A DNA stretch of 33,440 nt from JBKHYJ01 sp046565505 (GTDB lineage Bacteria > Acidobacteriota > Blastocatellia > UBA7656), in assembly GCA_046565505.1 (NCBI GenBank), contig JBKHYJ010000021.1, positions 1-33,440 on the forward strand. Direction: 5' to 3'. Position 1 is the stretch's first letter. Each line of letters starts with the position of its first letter. Position numbers and translations under genes: made by a program. Below are positions 1 to 6,839 of the stretch, in pieces. The notes beneath the pieces were generated by a model, which did not search any database, was not told the DNA's origin, and saw only the letters and a list, made by a program, of their open reading frames with translations.

Positions 1-114
1 TGGTTGAACAGGTTTCGGAGATTGTTAGTCAGGTGGGAGAAGAAGAAGGCGAACTATCTGTCAATGCTTTACTTTGCCTGCGCCATCATCTGTTGGAGAA
101 AGTGTGAGCTTTAG
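1..114 (+). pseudogene. IS5-family transposase, C-terminal end only (cut by window edge)
   Basis: The first 37 codons are open from the window edge to a TAG stop. They read as the end of a DDE transposase of the IS5 type: WLNRFRRLLVRWEKK followed by NYLSMLYFACAII and WRK. This pattern is characteristic of the C-terminal helices of IS5-family (ISL2/IS427-like) transposases, after the catalytic glutamate. Only the tail is visible, so it is not possible to say whether the gene is intact upstream. The sequence just after the stop (about 110-127) holds a short dyad, TAGAG and CTCTA, that resembles an IS5-type terminal inverted repeat, so the element probably ends there. Family call is by recognition of the motif. 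Confidence 0.75.
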
Positions 115-127
115 AGATAGGCTCTAA
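110..127. repeat. probable right terminal inverted repeat of the IS5-type element
   Basis: A short dyad, TAGAG-ATAGG-CTCTA, overlaps and follows the transposase stop. It looks like the end sequence of IS5-family elements, which usually lies within a few tens of bases of the stop codon. The other end is outside the window, so the match cannot be tested. Positions 128-283 hold no gene that I can see. Confidence 0.35.
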
Positions 128-283
128 GTATTATGACTCTTCTGCTTAGCATTGTAGCAAAAACACGAATGAAAGAGAACGTGCTATCCTCTGATCTTTA
201 TAATTAGATACTTCAACCGATTTGTCCAATTAGGGCTAACGAGAGGGAACATGCGATGAACCCATACAAGAGCTATCTTCGTT

Positions 284-885
<602 letters not shown>

Positions 886-886
<1 letters not shown>

Positions 887-1398
887 TATTTTATCTCCTT
901 TGGTTGCGATAAAGTTGCCAACAAATTTTCCAGGTTGTTCAATGTCATTTTGAATCCTTGGCTGAAGCCCATTTCAATCATTTTCTCCATACGGGCAAGG
1001 GATTCGTTGTAAATAGAAACACGCACTGTTGTAGTGCCGTTTTGCTCGCTGAAATTCAGATCCCAATCAGAACCGGGTAATTCAGGGTTTTCATCTTTGT
1101 CTGCAAAAGCATTGAAGAACTTGAAATTGGTTTTTGGGCTAATGGAAGTATATTTCTGAATTGACCATCGTTCTTCTCCTGCCGGGCTCACCATTGCGTA
1201 AAATCTTCGCCCGCCAACTCTGAAATCCATATATTTTGTTTTTGATACCCAGGGTCGCGGAGCCCACCATTGGTCAAGAATTTCTGGTTTGGTAAATGCA
1301 TCCCATACCAGCGACAGTTCGGCTGCAAATTCTCTGATTACCGATACCGTTTTTGTTTCTTTGTTTACGGTAAATTCAAATGGTAAATTGTTTTTCAT
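886..1398 (-). CDS. SRPBCC / AHSA1-family protein (activator of Hsp90 ATPase 1-like)
   Basis: This 170-residue protein has the START-like AHSA1 fold. VIREFAAELSLVWDAFTKPEILDQWWAP is the typical N-terminal strand-helix, and the GGRRFYAMVSPAGEE and SIYNESLARMEKMIEMGFSQGF segments match the later strands and the long C-terminal helix. Such domains bind hydrophobic ligands; in bacteria they are often paired with an ArsR regulator, as here, and the ligand is rarely known. AAAGGAG precedes the ATG, and the first four bases overlap the end of the arsR-like gene (ATGA). The downstream RibD-like gene starts on its stop codon. Function beyond fold assignment is not shown by the sequence. Confidence 0.85.
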
Positions 1399-1721
1399 TT
1401 CTTTTCTCCTTTAATGGTTGCCAATACTTCGTCGAGTTGGCTAAAGCGTTGCTCCCACAGTTCGCGGAAAGGCTCAATAAAATCAGCGATTTCTTTAATT
1501 TTCTCCGGATTTAAGTGGTAATAAATTTCCCGTCCTGCTTGCTCCGCTTCGAGTAATTCGCACTCGGTTAGAATGTGCAGATGTTTGGAAACGGTCGGAC
1601 GCGCAGTGTCAAAATTTGCCGCGATTGCACCGGCAGTCATTGATTGGGCAGCCACCAACAAAAGTATCGCCCGTCTGGTCGGGTCGGCAATGGCTTGGAA
1701 AACGTCTCGTCTTAGATTCAT
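1395..1721 (-). CDS. ArsR-family winged-helix transcriptional regulator
   Basis: A 108-residue ArsR/SmtB-type repressor starting at MNLRRDVFQAIADPTRRAIL. The helix-turn-helix is MTAGAIAANFDTARPTVSKHLHIL and the wing follows at ELLEAEQAGREIYYHLNP. No metal-binding CxC motif is present, so it is probably not a metal sensor; this subgroup typically controls a neighbouring SRPBCC gene. A longer reading from 1745 is possible, but AGGTGG lies about 8 bases before the ATG at 1721 and nothing suitable precedes 1745, so I chose 1721. A palindrome sits just upstream (1736-1749) and could be its own operator. It leads a tightly overlapping operon with the SRPBCC and RibD-like genes. Confidence 0.88.
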   Translation of the reverse strand: MNLRRDVFQAIADPTRRAILLLVAAQSMTAGAIAANFDTARPTVSKHLHILTECELLEAEQAGREIYYHLNPEKIKEIADFIEPFRELWEQRFSQLDEVLATIKGEKK

Positions 1722-1735
1722 AAATGTAGCCACCT

Positions 1736-1749
1736 GACTACGCATAGTC
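1736..1749. promoter_or_regulatory. palindrome upstream of the ArsR gene, candidate operator
   Basis: GACTA-cgca-TAGTC is a perfect five-base dyad just before the chosen ArsR start. On the minus strand a possible promoter with -10 TATAGA lies immediately upstream, so a repressor bound here would cover the transcription start. A wider inverted pair, GTAGCCA (1726-1732) and TGGCTAC (1764-1770), encloses it. Autoregulation is usual for ArsR proteins; binding at this site is inferred. Confidence 0.45.
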
Positions 1750-1752
1750 TAT

Positions 1753-2163
1753 ATGAAGTCAAATGGCTACGCAAGCGTGAAAAGTGTTTTACGTATAGTT
1801 AGGAAGGCTCGCGTCCTTGTCCTGGCTTCACCATTCGCCCCTGCCTATCCAGAGTGGCAAGACACACATGCCGGGTTAAGCTTAAAGCGAAAGAATCATT
1901 CCAGCATCACGGTCCCACGCCTGCCCAAACAGCAGCCCAAGCCGAAGCAGAGCAAGCCGAAGGATAACGTAATAAAGTTCCCGCTGGCGGAAAGGCTATC
2001 TACTAAATCCGTCCCTGACGAGAGCGGATTCAGCATACCGCTCGCGCCGCTTCAGGCGCTAGGGTTAATACTCACGGCGGTACTCGGGGACAGGATAACC
2101 GAGGATGAGGTTGAGAAGATATGCAACAACTACTACAAGGTGATTATGGACTGGTACTCTTAG
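1753..2163 (+). CDS. hypothetical protein, possibly a truncated gene
   Basis: A 136-codon reading frame divergent from the ArsR operon. I do not recognise it. The middle is rich in Pro, Lys and Gln (KQQPKPKQSKPKDNVIKFPLAERL), and the last 40 residues look like an ordered domain with a hydrophobic helix (PLQALGLILTAVLG) and an acidic-aromatic tail ending CNNYYKVIMDWYS. No ribosome binding site precedes the ATG at 1753, which lies inside the ArsR regulatory region, and no other Met occurs until near the end. The N-terminal part may therefore be non-coding, leaving only the C-terminal half as a genuine remnant. The frame stops 23 bases before the IS701-type element, so the element did not interrupt it. 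Confidence 0.35.
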   Translation: MKSNGYASVKSVLRIVRKARVLVLASPFAPAYPEWQDTHAGLSLKRKNHSSITVPRLPKQQPKPKQSKPKDNVIKFPLAERLSTKSVPDESGFSIPLAPLQALGLILTAVLGDRITEDEVEKICNNYYKVIMDWYS

Positions 2164-2182
2164 GCTGATGAGCGCAAGCTGC

Positions 2183-2186
2183 CTAA
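2183..2186. repeat. left target-site duplication CTAA
   Basis: Four bases adjoining the left end of the IS701-type element, repeated at 3608-3611. They match the YTAR consensus of that family. Confidence 0.8.
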
Positions 2187-2204
2187 TACTACAGTTGTAG
2201 ATAG
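2187..2204 (+). repeat. left terminal inverted repeat of the IS701-type element
   Basis: Eighteen bases that are the exact reverse complement of 3590-3607. Confidence 0.92.
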
Positions 2205-2238
2205 ACAATAAGGCTGGCTTTGATGTAAATCTCTGCGG

Positions 2239-3605
2239 ATGAAGAATCAATCCGCGGATCAAGGCGCTGCCGTCACTCAGGCTCGGGACTGGGCTGGTGA
2301 GTTGCAATCTCTAGCCGAGTCTATTGGTCATCACTTCCCTCGCTCAGAATCGCGACAGCGTGCCCTAGCATATCTCAAGGGATTGCTCAGCCCTGTCGAG
2401 CGTAAGAACTCCTGGCAATTAGCCGAGCAGGCAGGTGACGCTTCGCCTTACGGCGTCCAACATCTGCTCCGACGTGCCCAGTGGTCGGCTGATGAAGTTC
2501 GCGATGATTTGCAGTCTTATGTCATCAATCATCTCGCTGATCCCGGTGGCGTACTCATTCTTGATGAGACTGGCTTCATCAAGAAAGGCTCGAAGAGTGC
2601 TGGCGTCGCCCGTCAGTACTCCGGCACGGCAGGCCGCATCGAGAACTGCCAGATCGGCGTCTTTTTGGTCTATGCCTCAAGCAAAGGTAGAACTTTTCTT
2701 GATCGAGAGTTGTATCTGCCGAAGTCTTGGACTGAGGATCGAGAGCGTTGCAAAGCGGCAGCTATACCCGAAGAGGTGAAGTTTTCGACGAAGCTAGAGT
2801 TAGGCAGGCGAATGTTACAGCGCGCCTTTGCGGCAGATGTAAAAGCTAAGTGGGTGTGTGGCGACTCAGTTTACGGCAATGATTCACAGATGAGGTCGTG
2901 GCTTGACCAGCGGCGACAGGCTTATGTTTTGGGAGTCGCCGCCCAACTGCGTTTGTGGACAGGCGAGCGGCGGCAGTGGGCGAGAGATGTCGTCAAGGGT
3001 TGGCCCGACAGCAAGTGGCAGCGACTGAGTTGCGGAGCGGGCAGCAAAGGAGAGCGCCTATATGAATGGGCGCAAATGGTGATTCGCAAAGGAGAAGATG
3101 GATGGCAGCGGTGGCTGCTGGCGAGGCGCAGTCTCAGTGACGCTAATGAGGTGAGCTACTACGTCGTAGGTGGGCCGAAGCAGGCAACACTTGAAGAGAT
3201 GGCGCGAGTAGCCGGAAGGCGTTGGGCCATAGAGGAAAGCCTCGAGACGGCGAAAGGAGAAGTTGGGCTGGATCATTATGAAGTAAGAAGTTGGACGGGC
3301 TGGTATAGGCACATCACGTTGGCGATGTTGGCGCACGCTTACTTAACAGTGATGCGGGTCAAAGCCGTGGATGAAAAAACAGGAGTCGAAAAAAAGCGGC
3401 GCGGACAGAGGAGCAGAAGGCAGAAGAACTTTTACCGTTGACGGTGCCAGAGGTAAGGCGGCTGTTGTGGTGGTTGGTCTGGGGGAAAATGCCGAGCGAG
3501 CAGGAGGTGGTTGATTGGTCAAAGTGGCGGCGCAGACATCAAGCCACAGCTAAACGCCATCACTACAAGCGCCACGCAGCACAAGCTGGCTATCTACAAC
3601 TGTAG
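2239..3605 (+). CDS. IS701-family DDE transposase, probably made by -1 frameshifting
   Basis: The zero frame from ATG 2239 encodes 400 residues to a TGA at 3439-3441. Candidate catalytic residues are D109 (LILDETGFIKKG), D209 (VCGDSVYGND) and E332 or E333 (WAIEESLE), matching the IS701 DDE pattern. The zero-frame end (RRGQRSRRQKNFYR) is unlike the family. The usual IS701 tail instead continues in the -1 frame: LLPLTVPEVRRLLWWLVW, then WSKWRRRHQA, to a TAG at 3603-3605 inside the right inverted repeat. The frames join at 3390-3396, A AAA AAG, the classic -1 slippery heptamer in the correct phase. Slippage gives about 455 residues. Slippage by RNA polymerase on the seven-A run, or an inactivating mutation, are alternatives. 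AGGAG lies 4 bases before the heptamer. Confidence 0.85.
3390..3396 (+). promoter_or_regulatory. A AAA AAG slippery heptamer, candidate -1 frameshift site
   Basis: In the zero frame the bases read A AAA AAG, the same heptamer used in E. coli dnaX. After a -1 slip the next codon is GCG at 3396, and the frame then stays open for 69 codons of recognisable IS701 C-terminal sequence. AGGAG at 3381-3385 may act as a stimulator, although its spacing is shorter than in dnaX. I see no strong stem-loop just downstream. Confidence 0.7.
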
Positions 3606-3607
3606 TA
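3590..3607 (-). repeat. right terminal inverted repeat of the IS701-type element
   Basis: Exact reverse complement of 2187-2204. It includes the stop codon of the frameshifted transposase (3603-3605). Confidence 0.92.
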
Positions 3608-3620
3608 CTAAGAGGTAATT

Positions 3621-3670
3621 CATTTTTGTGCAGCCGCTTGCATTTTTGTGCAAGTCTTCATTATTGTGCA
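3621..3670 (+). repeat. three iteron-like direct repeats around TTTGTGCA
   Basis: CATTTTTGTGCA occurs at 3621-3632 and 3641-3652, and the near copy CATTATTGTGCA at 3659-3670. The starts are 20 and 18 bases apart, about two helical turns. Regular spacing on one face of the helix is typical of iterons or of tandem regulator sites. The array begins only ten bases after the IS701 target duplication. No replication initiator gene is recognisable nearby. Confidence 0.6.
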
Positions 3671-3696
3671 AAGCCAACTGATGAGGCTTTGCACAA
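3664..3696. repeat. 12-bp perfect hairpin containing the TTGTGCAAAGCC box
   Basis: TTGTGCAAAGCC (3664-3675), a nine-base loop, then GGCTTTGCACAA (3685-3696). The left arm overlaps the third direct repeat. The same box recurs in the inverted repeat at 5406-5491, so the two structures are related. Confidence 0.7.
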
Positions 3697-3848
3697 AAAG
3701 TATGAACGGCATTGCAGTAGTTCAGTAATATCAATCCCAGAGCTTTACAAATCCTACTTTTTGGTTTAGATTTGTGGCCACCACTTTCTCCCTTTCGCGA
3801 TGTGCCGGACTGATCTTGCCACTTACCTAATAGGGAGGTTGTCTGATT

Positions 3849-3965
3849 ATGGCAAAATCGAGGAAATTACCTCACCGTTTCTTACCGTACCTGCTGGCAG
3901 GCTCTCTCGACATACTGCCCTCGTCAATGCACGCTCGCAAACCGATTGCTGCAACAGTTCCCTGA
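3849..3965 (+). CDS. small ORF, 38 codons, possible gene remnant
   Basis: ATG 3849 follows GGGAGG at a good distance and encodes a basic 38-residue peptide beginning MAKSRKLPHRFLPYLLAGS, ending at TGA 3963-3965. In another frame the next 25 codons (LLQQFPETLYRSGGGTIVCCGIPDGCLR) also look protein-like, so this may be a decayed gene with a frameshift near 3945. I do not recognise the family. The rest of 3697-4298 shows no further gene. Confidence 0.3.
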   Translation: MAKSRKLPHRFLPYLLAGSLDILPSSMHARKPIAATVP

Positions 3966-4298
3966 AACGCTTTACCGAAGTGGTGGCGGTACAATAGTCT
4001 GCTGCGGTATACCCGATGGATGTCTACGGTAACGTCAAGGCGGAGGCCTGAGTTGCTAGGTAATAATTGTTAATCTGAAATCGCGGGAGCGGTCAAATAA
4101 GTACACGGCTGCTCACAGCATTGTGTCCCTATCGCTGTTTAAGTTTGGCATTGAGCCAGACATAATCTTGATTGCATGACAGGCTGTTTTAGTATCAGGC
4201 ATACCCGGTACTAAACACCGATCATAGCTGTGGCCAAGTAATAGTTGGGCCGCATCCCTGGGCTCACTATACCTCAAAGTAAGAAAGGAGAGACTCCA

Positions 4299-5306
4299 AT
4301 GAAGCGTACGATGAGTACAGTAGTCGTTTCTATTTTGGTTATGACGACCCTGGCGATTGGCCGACCGGCATCCAAGCAACTCTCGATCATCGACCTGGGG
4401 ACGCTGCCGGGCGGGTCCAACAGTTTGGCCAAAGACATCAACAAACGCGGGCAGGTCGTAGGCAGTAGCTTCACTTCATCAGGCGAACTCCACGCCTTCT
4501 TGTGGGAGGGCGGCACGATGATCGACCTAGGGACGCTGCCGGGCAGGACCAATAGCTTTGCTGAGGCCATCAACGACCGGGGGCAGGTCGTAGGCGCGAG
4601 CGAAGGCATCTCAATCTTGTTCCATGCCTTCTTGTGGGAGGATGGTACGATGATCGACCTAGGGACGCTGCCGGGGGGAACCATCAGCTTTGCTAATGAC
4701 ATCAACAAACGCGGACAGGTCGTAGGCACAAGCGCCACCGCCTTAAGCGCGGCCCATCCTTTCTTGTGGGAGGGCGGCACGATGATTGACCTTGGGACGC
4801 TGCCGGGCGGAACCGGCGGCAATGCTCAGGCCATCAACGACAGAGGGCAGGTCGTGGGCGGGGCCAACACCGCCACGGACGCGCTCCACGCCTTTTTGTG
4901 GGAGGATGGTACGATGATTGACCTTGGGACGCTGCCGGGCGGAAACTTCAGCCAAGCTCTTGACATCAACAACCGGGGCCAAGTCGTCGGCGTTAGCATC
5001 ACCGGATCGGGCGAGTTCCACGCCTTTTTGTGGGAGGGCGGCACGATGATCGACCTTGGGACGCTGCCGGGTGGGATCGGCAGCCGTGCGAGGGGCATCA
5101 ACGACAGAGGGCAGATCGTAGGCGGGGGCGGCACCGCCCTGGGCGCGGCCCATGCTTTTTTGTGGGAGAACGGCACGATAATTGACCTGGGTACGCTACC
5201 GGGCGGACACGGCAGCTTTGCTGAGGCCATCAACGACCGAGGGCAGGTCGTGGGAACGAGCGATACCGCCTCGGACGCTCACGCCGTTCTCTGGACGAAG
5301 CGCTAA
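4299..5306 (+). CDS. secreted HAF-repeat protein with seven 44-residue repeats
   Basis: The product of 335 residues starts at ATG 4299, after AAAGGAG; an in-frame ATG at 4245 would place an unlikely stretch before the signal peptide. Residues 1-22 (MKRTMSTVVVSILVMTTLAIG) look like a signal peptide without a lipobox cysteine. The rest is built from seven repeats of the HAF type: IDLGTLPGG, then A..IN..GQVVG, then HAFLWE.GTM. The repeats start every 132 bases, at 4392, 4524, 4656, 4788, 4920, 5052 and 5184, with no length variation. HAF proteins are thought to be extracellular with unknown role; seven equal units of 44 residues would suit a beta-propeller, but that is inference. It stands alone between repeat clusters. 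Confidence 0.85.
   Translation: MKRTMSTVVVSILVMTTLAIGRPASKQLSIIDLGTLPGGSNSLAKDINKRGQVVGSSFTSSGELHAFLWEGGTMIDLGTLPGRTNSFAEAINDRGQVVGASEGISILFHAFLWEDGTMIDLGTLPGGTISFANDINKRGQVVGTSATALSAAHPFLWEGGTMIDLGTLPGGTGGNAQAINDRGQVVGGANTATDALHAFLWEDGTMIDLGTLPGGNFSQALDINNRGQVVGVSITGSGEFHAFLWEGGTMIDLGTLPGGIGSRARGINDRGQIVGGGGTALGAAHAFLWENGTIIDLGTLPGGHGSFAEAINDRGQVVGTSDTASDAHAVLWTKR
4392..5306 (+). repeat. 132-bp tandem repeats in the HAF gene
   Basis: Seven in-frame units start at exact 132-bp intervals. Neighbouring units are very similar in DNA, especially over GACCTNGGGACGCTGCCGGG, so the array has probably expanded or been homogenised by recombination. Confidence 0.85.
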
Positions 5307-5405
5307 CTTAAGCCGGATCGGTATAGGCTATCGCAGCGTACAGGGAGGATGGATAGCTGACAAGGAGCGTACCAGTCCCTGCCGAAGAAGTAAGCTAAGG
5401 GCAAA

Positions 5406-5491
5406 GCTTTGCACAAATAGTCACCTGAAGTGTTGAAAATTCCTTTCTTCCGCTTTTCCACAAAGCCGGAAGACGACTATTTGTGCAAAGC
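5406..5491. repeat. MITE-like inverted repeat, 17-bp perfect ends
   Basis: GCTTTGCACAAATAGTC at 5406-5422 is the exact reverse complement of 5475-5491, with 52 bases between. The 86-bp unit has no coding capacity. Its outer sequence TTTGTGCAAAGCC is shared with the hairpin at 3664-3696. It could be a small non-autonomous element or paired protein-binding sites. Other than this, 5307-5545 shows no gene. Confidence 0.6.
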
Positions 5492-5545
5492 CATCCGATT
5501 AAGCAAAGGGAAGCGGCCAGCTAAGAGCGTCACCTGTCCTTACTG

Positions 5546-5708
5546 GTTTCAATTCCACATTGGTTCGATTCAAGCATTCTAAGCAGGTCAGGGGACTACA
5601 TCGGGCTATCGAGTTTCAATTCCACATTGGTTCGATTCAAGCTTGCAGTCGGGAGCATGCTGAGGCGTGTCAAAAAGAGTTTCAATTCCACATTGGTTCG
5701 ATTCAAGC
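5546..5708 (-). CRISPR. short CRISPR array: three identical 30-bp repeats, two spacers
   Basis: Identical 30-bp repeats lie at 5546-5575, 5613-5642 and 5679-5708, each beginning GTTTCAATTCC and ending GATTCAAGC. The spacers are 37 and 36 bp (5576-5612 and 5643-5678) and differ in sequence. On the minus strand the repeat ends in ATTGAAAC, the 5' handle usual for type I and III crRNAs, so transcription probably runs leftwards with a leader to the right of 5708. That side is AT-rich and has an 8-bp dyad (ACGACTTA 5746-5753, TAAGTCGT 5784-5791). No cas gene lies in the window. Confidence 0.85.
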
Positions 5709-5906
5709 CCCCCGCCTCTTATATGCTTCCTGTCTATAGAAGTCAACGACTTAGGATTGTATTTCATGGATTATTGAATGTTGTAAGTCGTCGAGCAACA
5801 ATACGGCTCAAAGACCGCTACCCTGACGACTCCCGGTAAGGAAGGCGGTAACTTGGTGAAAAATCAGTCGAACGTCATTGTGTGTCATTGGAATGGAATG
5901 AATGGA

Positions 5907-5957
5907 CAGCGGCTCGCATTCATGAGGCCAGGGGTTCGAATCTTCTCAGCTCCACCA
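5907..5957 (+). pseudogene. 3' end of a tRNA-like sequence with encoded CCA
   Basis: AGGGG-TTCGAAT-CTTCT (5930-5946) forms a T-arm with two G-T pairs; then come CAGCTCC, the discriminator A and CCA (5955-5957). Upstream, CTCGCAT could be an anticodon loop (CGC), but its stem pairs poorly. No D-arm and no matching GGAGCTG acceptor strand occur upstream. It is therefore a fragment rather than a working tRNA, or possibly the 3' end of a tmRNA, which can end with the same acceptor strand. Such 3' ends are common integration sites. The rest of 5709-6454 contains no gene I can support. Confidence 0.45.
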
Positions 5958-6454
5958 TAAGTTTAAGTCTGGCGGAGGGTAGACAGGCCGTCCGCTTTTC
6001 GTTTGTGGTAAACTTCTAACAATCTTTTTCAGACCGCCTCTACTCCGCTGAAGCATCTACCGCTCACCTCAAGTTCCGATATGGCGCATGACTCTGACGC
6101 TCCCACCCTGAGAGCGACGGACACTCGTCTCCTTCACCGGCATTTGCACCCCGCGAACGGGAGCCACCTGGCCCCGCGCCCGGTACAACCTGGCGGAATC
6201 TGTGTTAGAATCCCTGCCGGACGCTAAACAAGAAAGGGCCGCTTGCCCGGCCAGAGGCAAGAAGGCGTTCTTCGCGCCGCCCGACGGCAATAGGCTCTGG
6301 TCTATGGCTGACGCCGGGGGTCAATGCCCATACGCTTATTTCAAATTGTACCTGAATGTAAGGTCAAGAAACCCGGAGGGGCCGCCTGAAAAGCGCGCGT
6401 CGTAAAGGCCGATCTCACTCACTGGCGTGATTCGGTACTAGAAGCTAAATCCAT

Positions 6455-6829
6455 ATGAGCAATATCCTGGTCGTGGATGACTCGCCGACTATGCGGCGGA
6501 TGGTCATCGCCTCACTCCGTGATTTGAATAACGTCAGTTTTGACGAGGCCTCGAGCGGCCTGGAAGCTATAGAACACATGGCGCTGTCGCACTTCAACTT
6601 GATGGTCCTCGATTTGAACATGCCAGACATGCATGGCCTGGAGGTCGTGCGCTTTGTGCGCAAGCATAAGCTCTATAGCGCCATACCAATCATCGTCTTA
6701 ACGACCAGAGGCGATGAGGCCAGCCGCTCCGACGCGCTCGCCGCGGGGGCGTCTGTTTATTTAACCAAGCCGTTCCTCCCTAACGTACTCGCCGCGCAAG
6801 CGCGCGAGCTGCTCAACGGGAAGCCGTAA
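6455..6829 (+). CDS. cheY: CheY-type single-domain response regulator (first copy)
   Basis: A 124-residue receiver domain with no output domain. It has the acidic pair (VVDDSPTMRR), the phosphorylation site D53 (MVLDLNMPD), the switch Thr (VLTTRGD) and the conserved Lys (LTKPF). It opens a chemosensory cluster and ends ten bases before cheA, so it is probably cotranscribed and phosphorylated by that kinase. Its target is unknown: no flagellar switch gene lies in the window, and the output could be pili, gliding or a non-motility function. The ribosome binding site before ATG 6455 is weak. Confidence 0.9.
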   Translation: MSNILVVDDSPTMRRMVIASLRDLNNVSFDEASSGLEAIEHMALSHFNLMVLDLNMPDMHGLEVVRFVRKHKLYSAIPIIVLTTRGDEASRSDALAAGASVYLTKPFLPNVLAAQARELLNGKP

Positions 6830-6839
6830 GGGTGTCGCC

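Larger units (their letters stand above)
2187..3607 (+). mobile_element. complete IS701-family insertion sequence, 1421 bp, with CTAA target duplication
   Basis: The ends are a perfect 18-bp inverted repeat: TACTACAGTTGTAGATAG at 2187-2204 and its reverse complement at 3590-3607. The element is flanked on both sides by CTAA (2183-2186 and 3608-3611), which fits the 4-bp YTAR duplication known for the IS701 family. It carries one transposase gene whose full-length reading ends inside the right repeat. Perfect ends and an intact duplication indicate a recent insertion. Removing the element would join the sequence before 2187 directly to the TTTGTGCA-box cluster that starts around 3621. Confidence 0.9.

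Noticed and set aside
5627..5839. Open frame running through the CRISPR array
   Set aside because: It translates two repeats and spacers; the repeat-spacer structure explains the region better.
5860..5957. A complete tRNA gene ending at the CCA
   Set aside because: There is no D-arm, the anticodon stem mispairs, and no 5' strand complementary to the acceptor end occurs upstream.
6069..6405. Open frames upstream of the first cheY, and a possible riboswitch there
   Set aside because: The products show no domain or ribosome site, and no cyclic-di-GMP or other known riboswitch core could be found.
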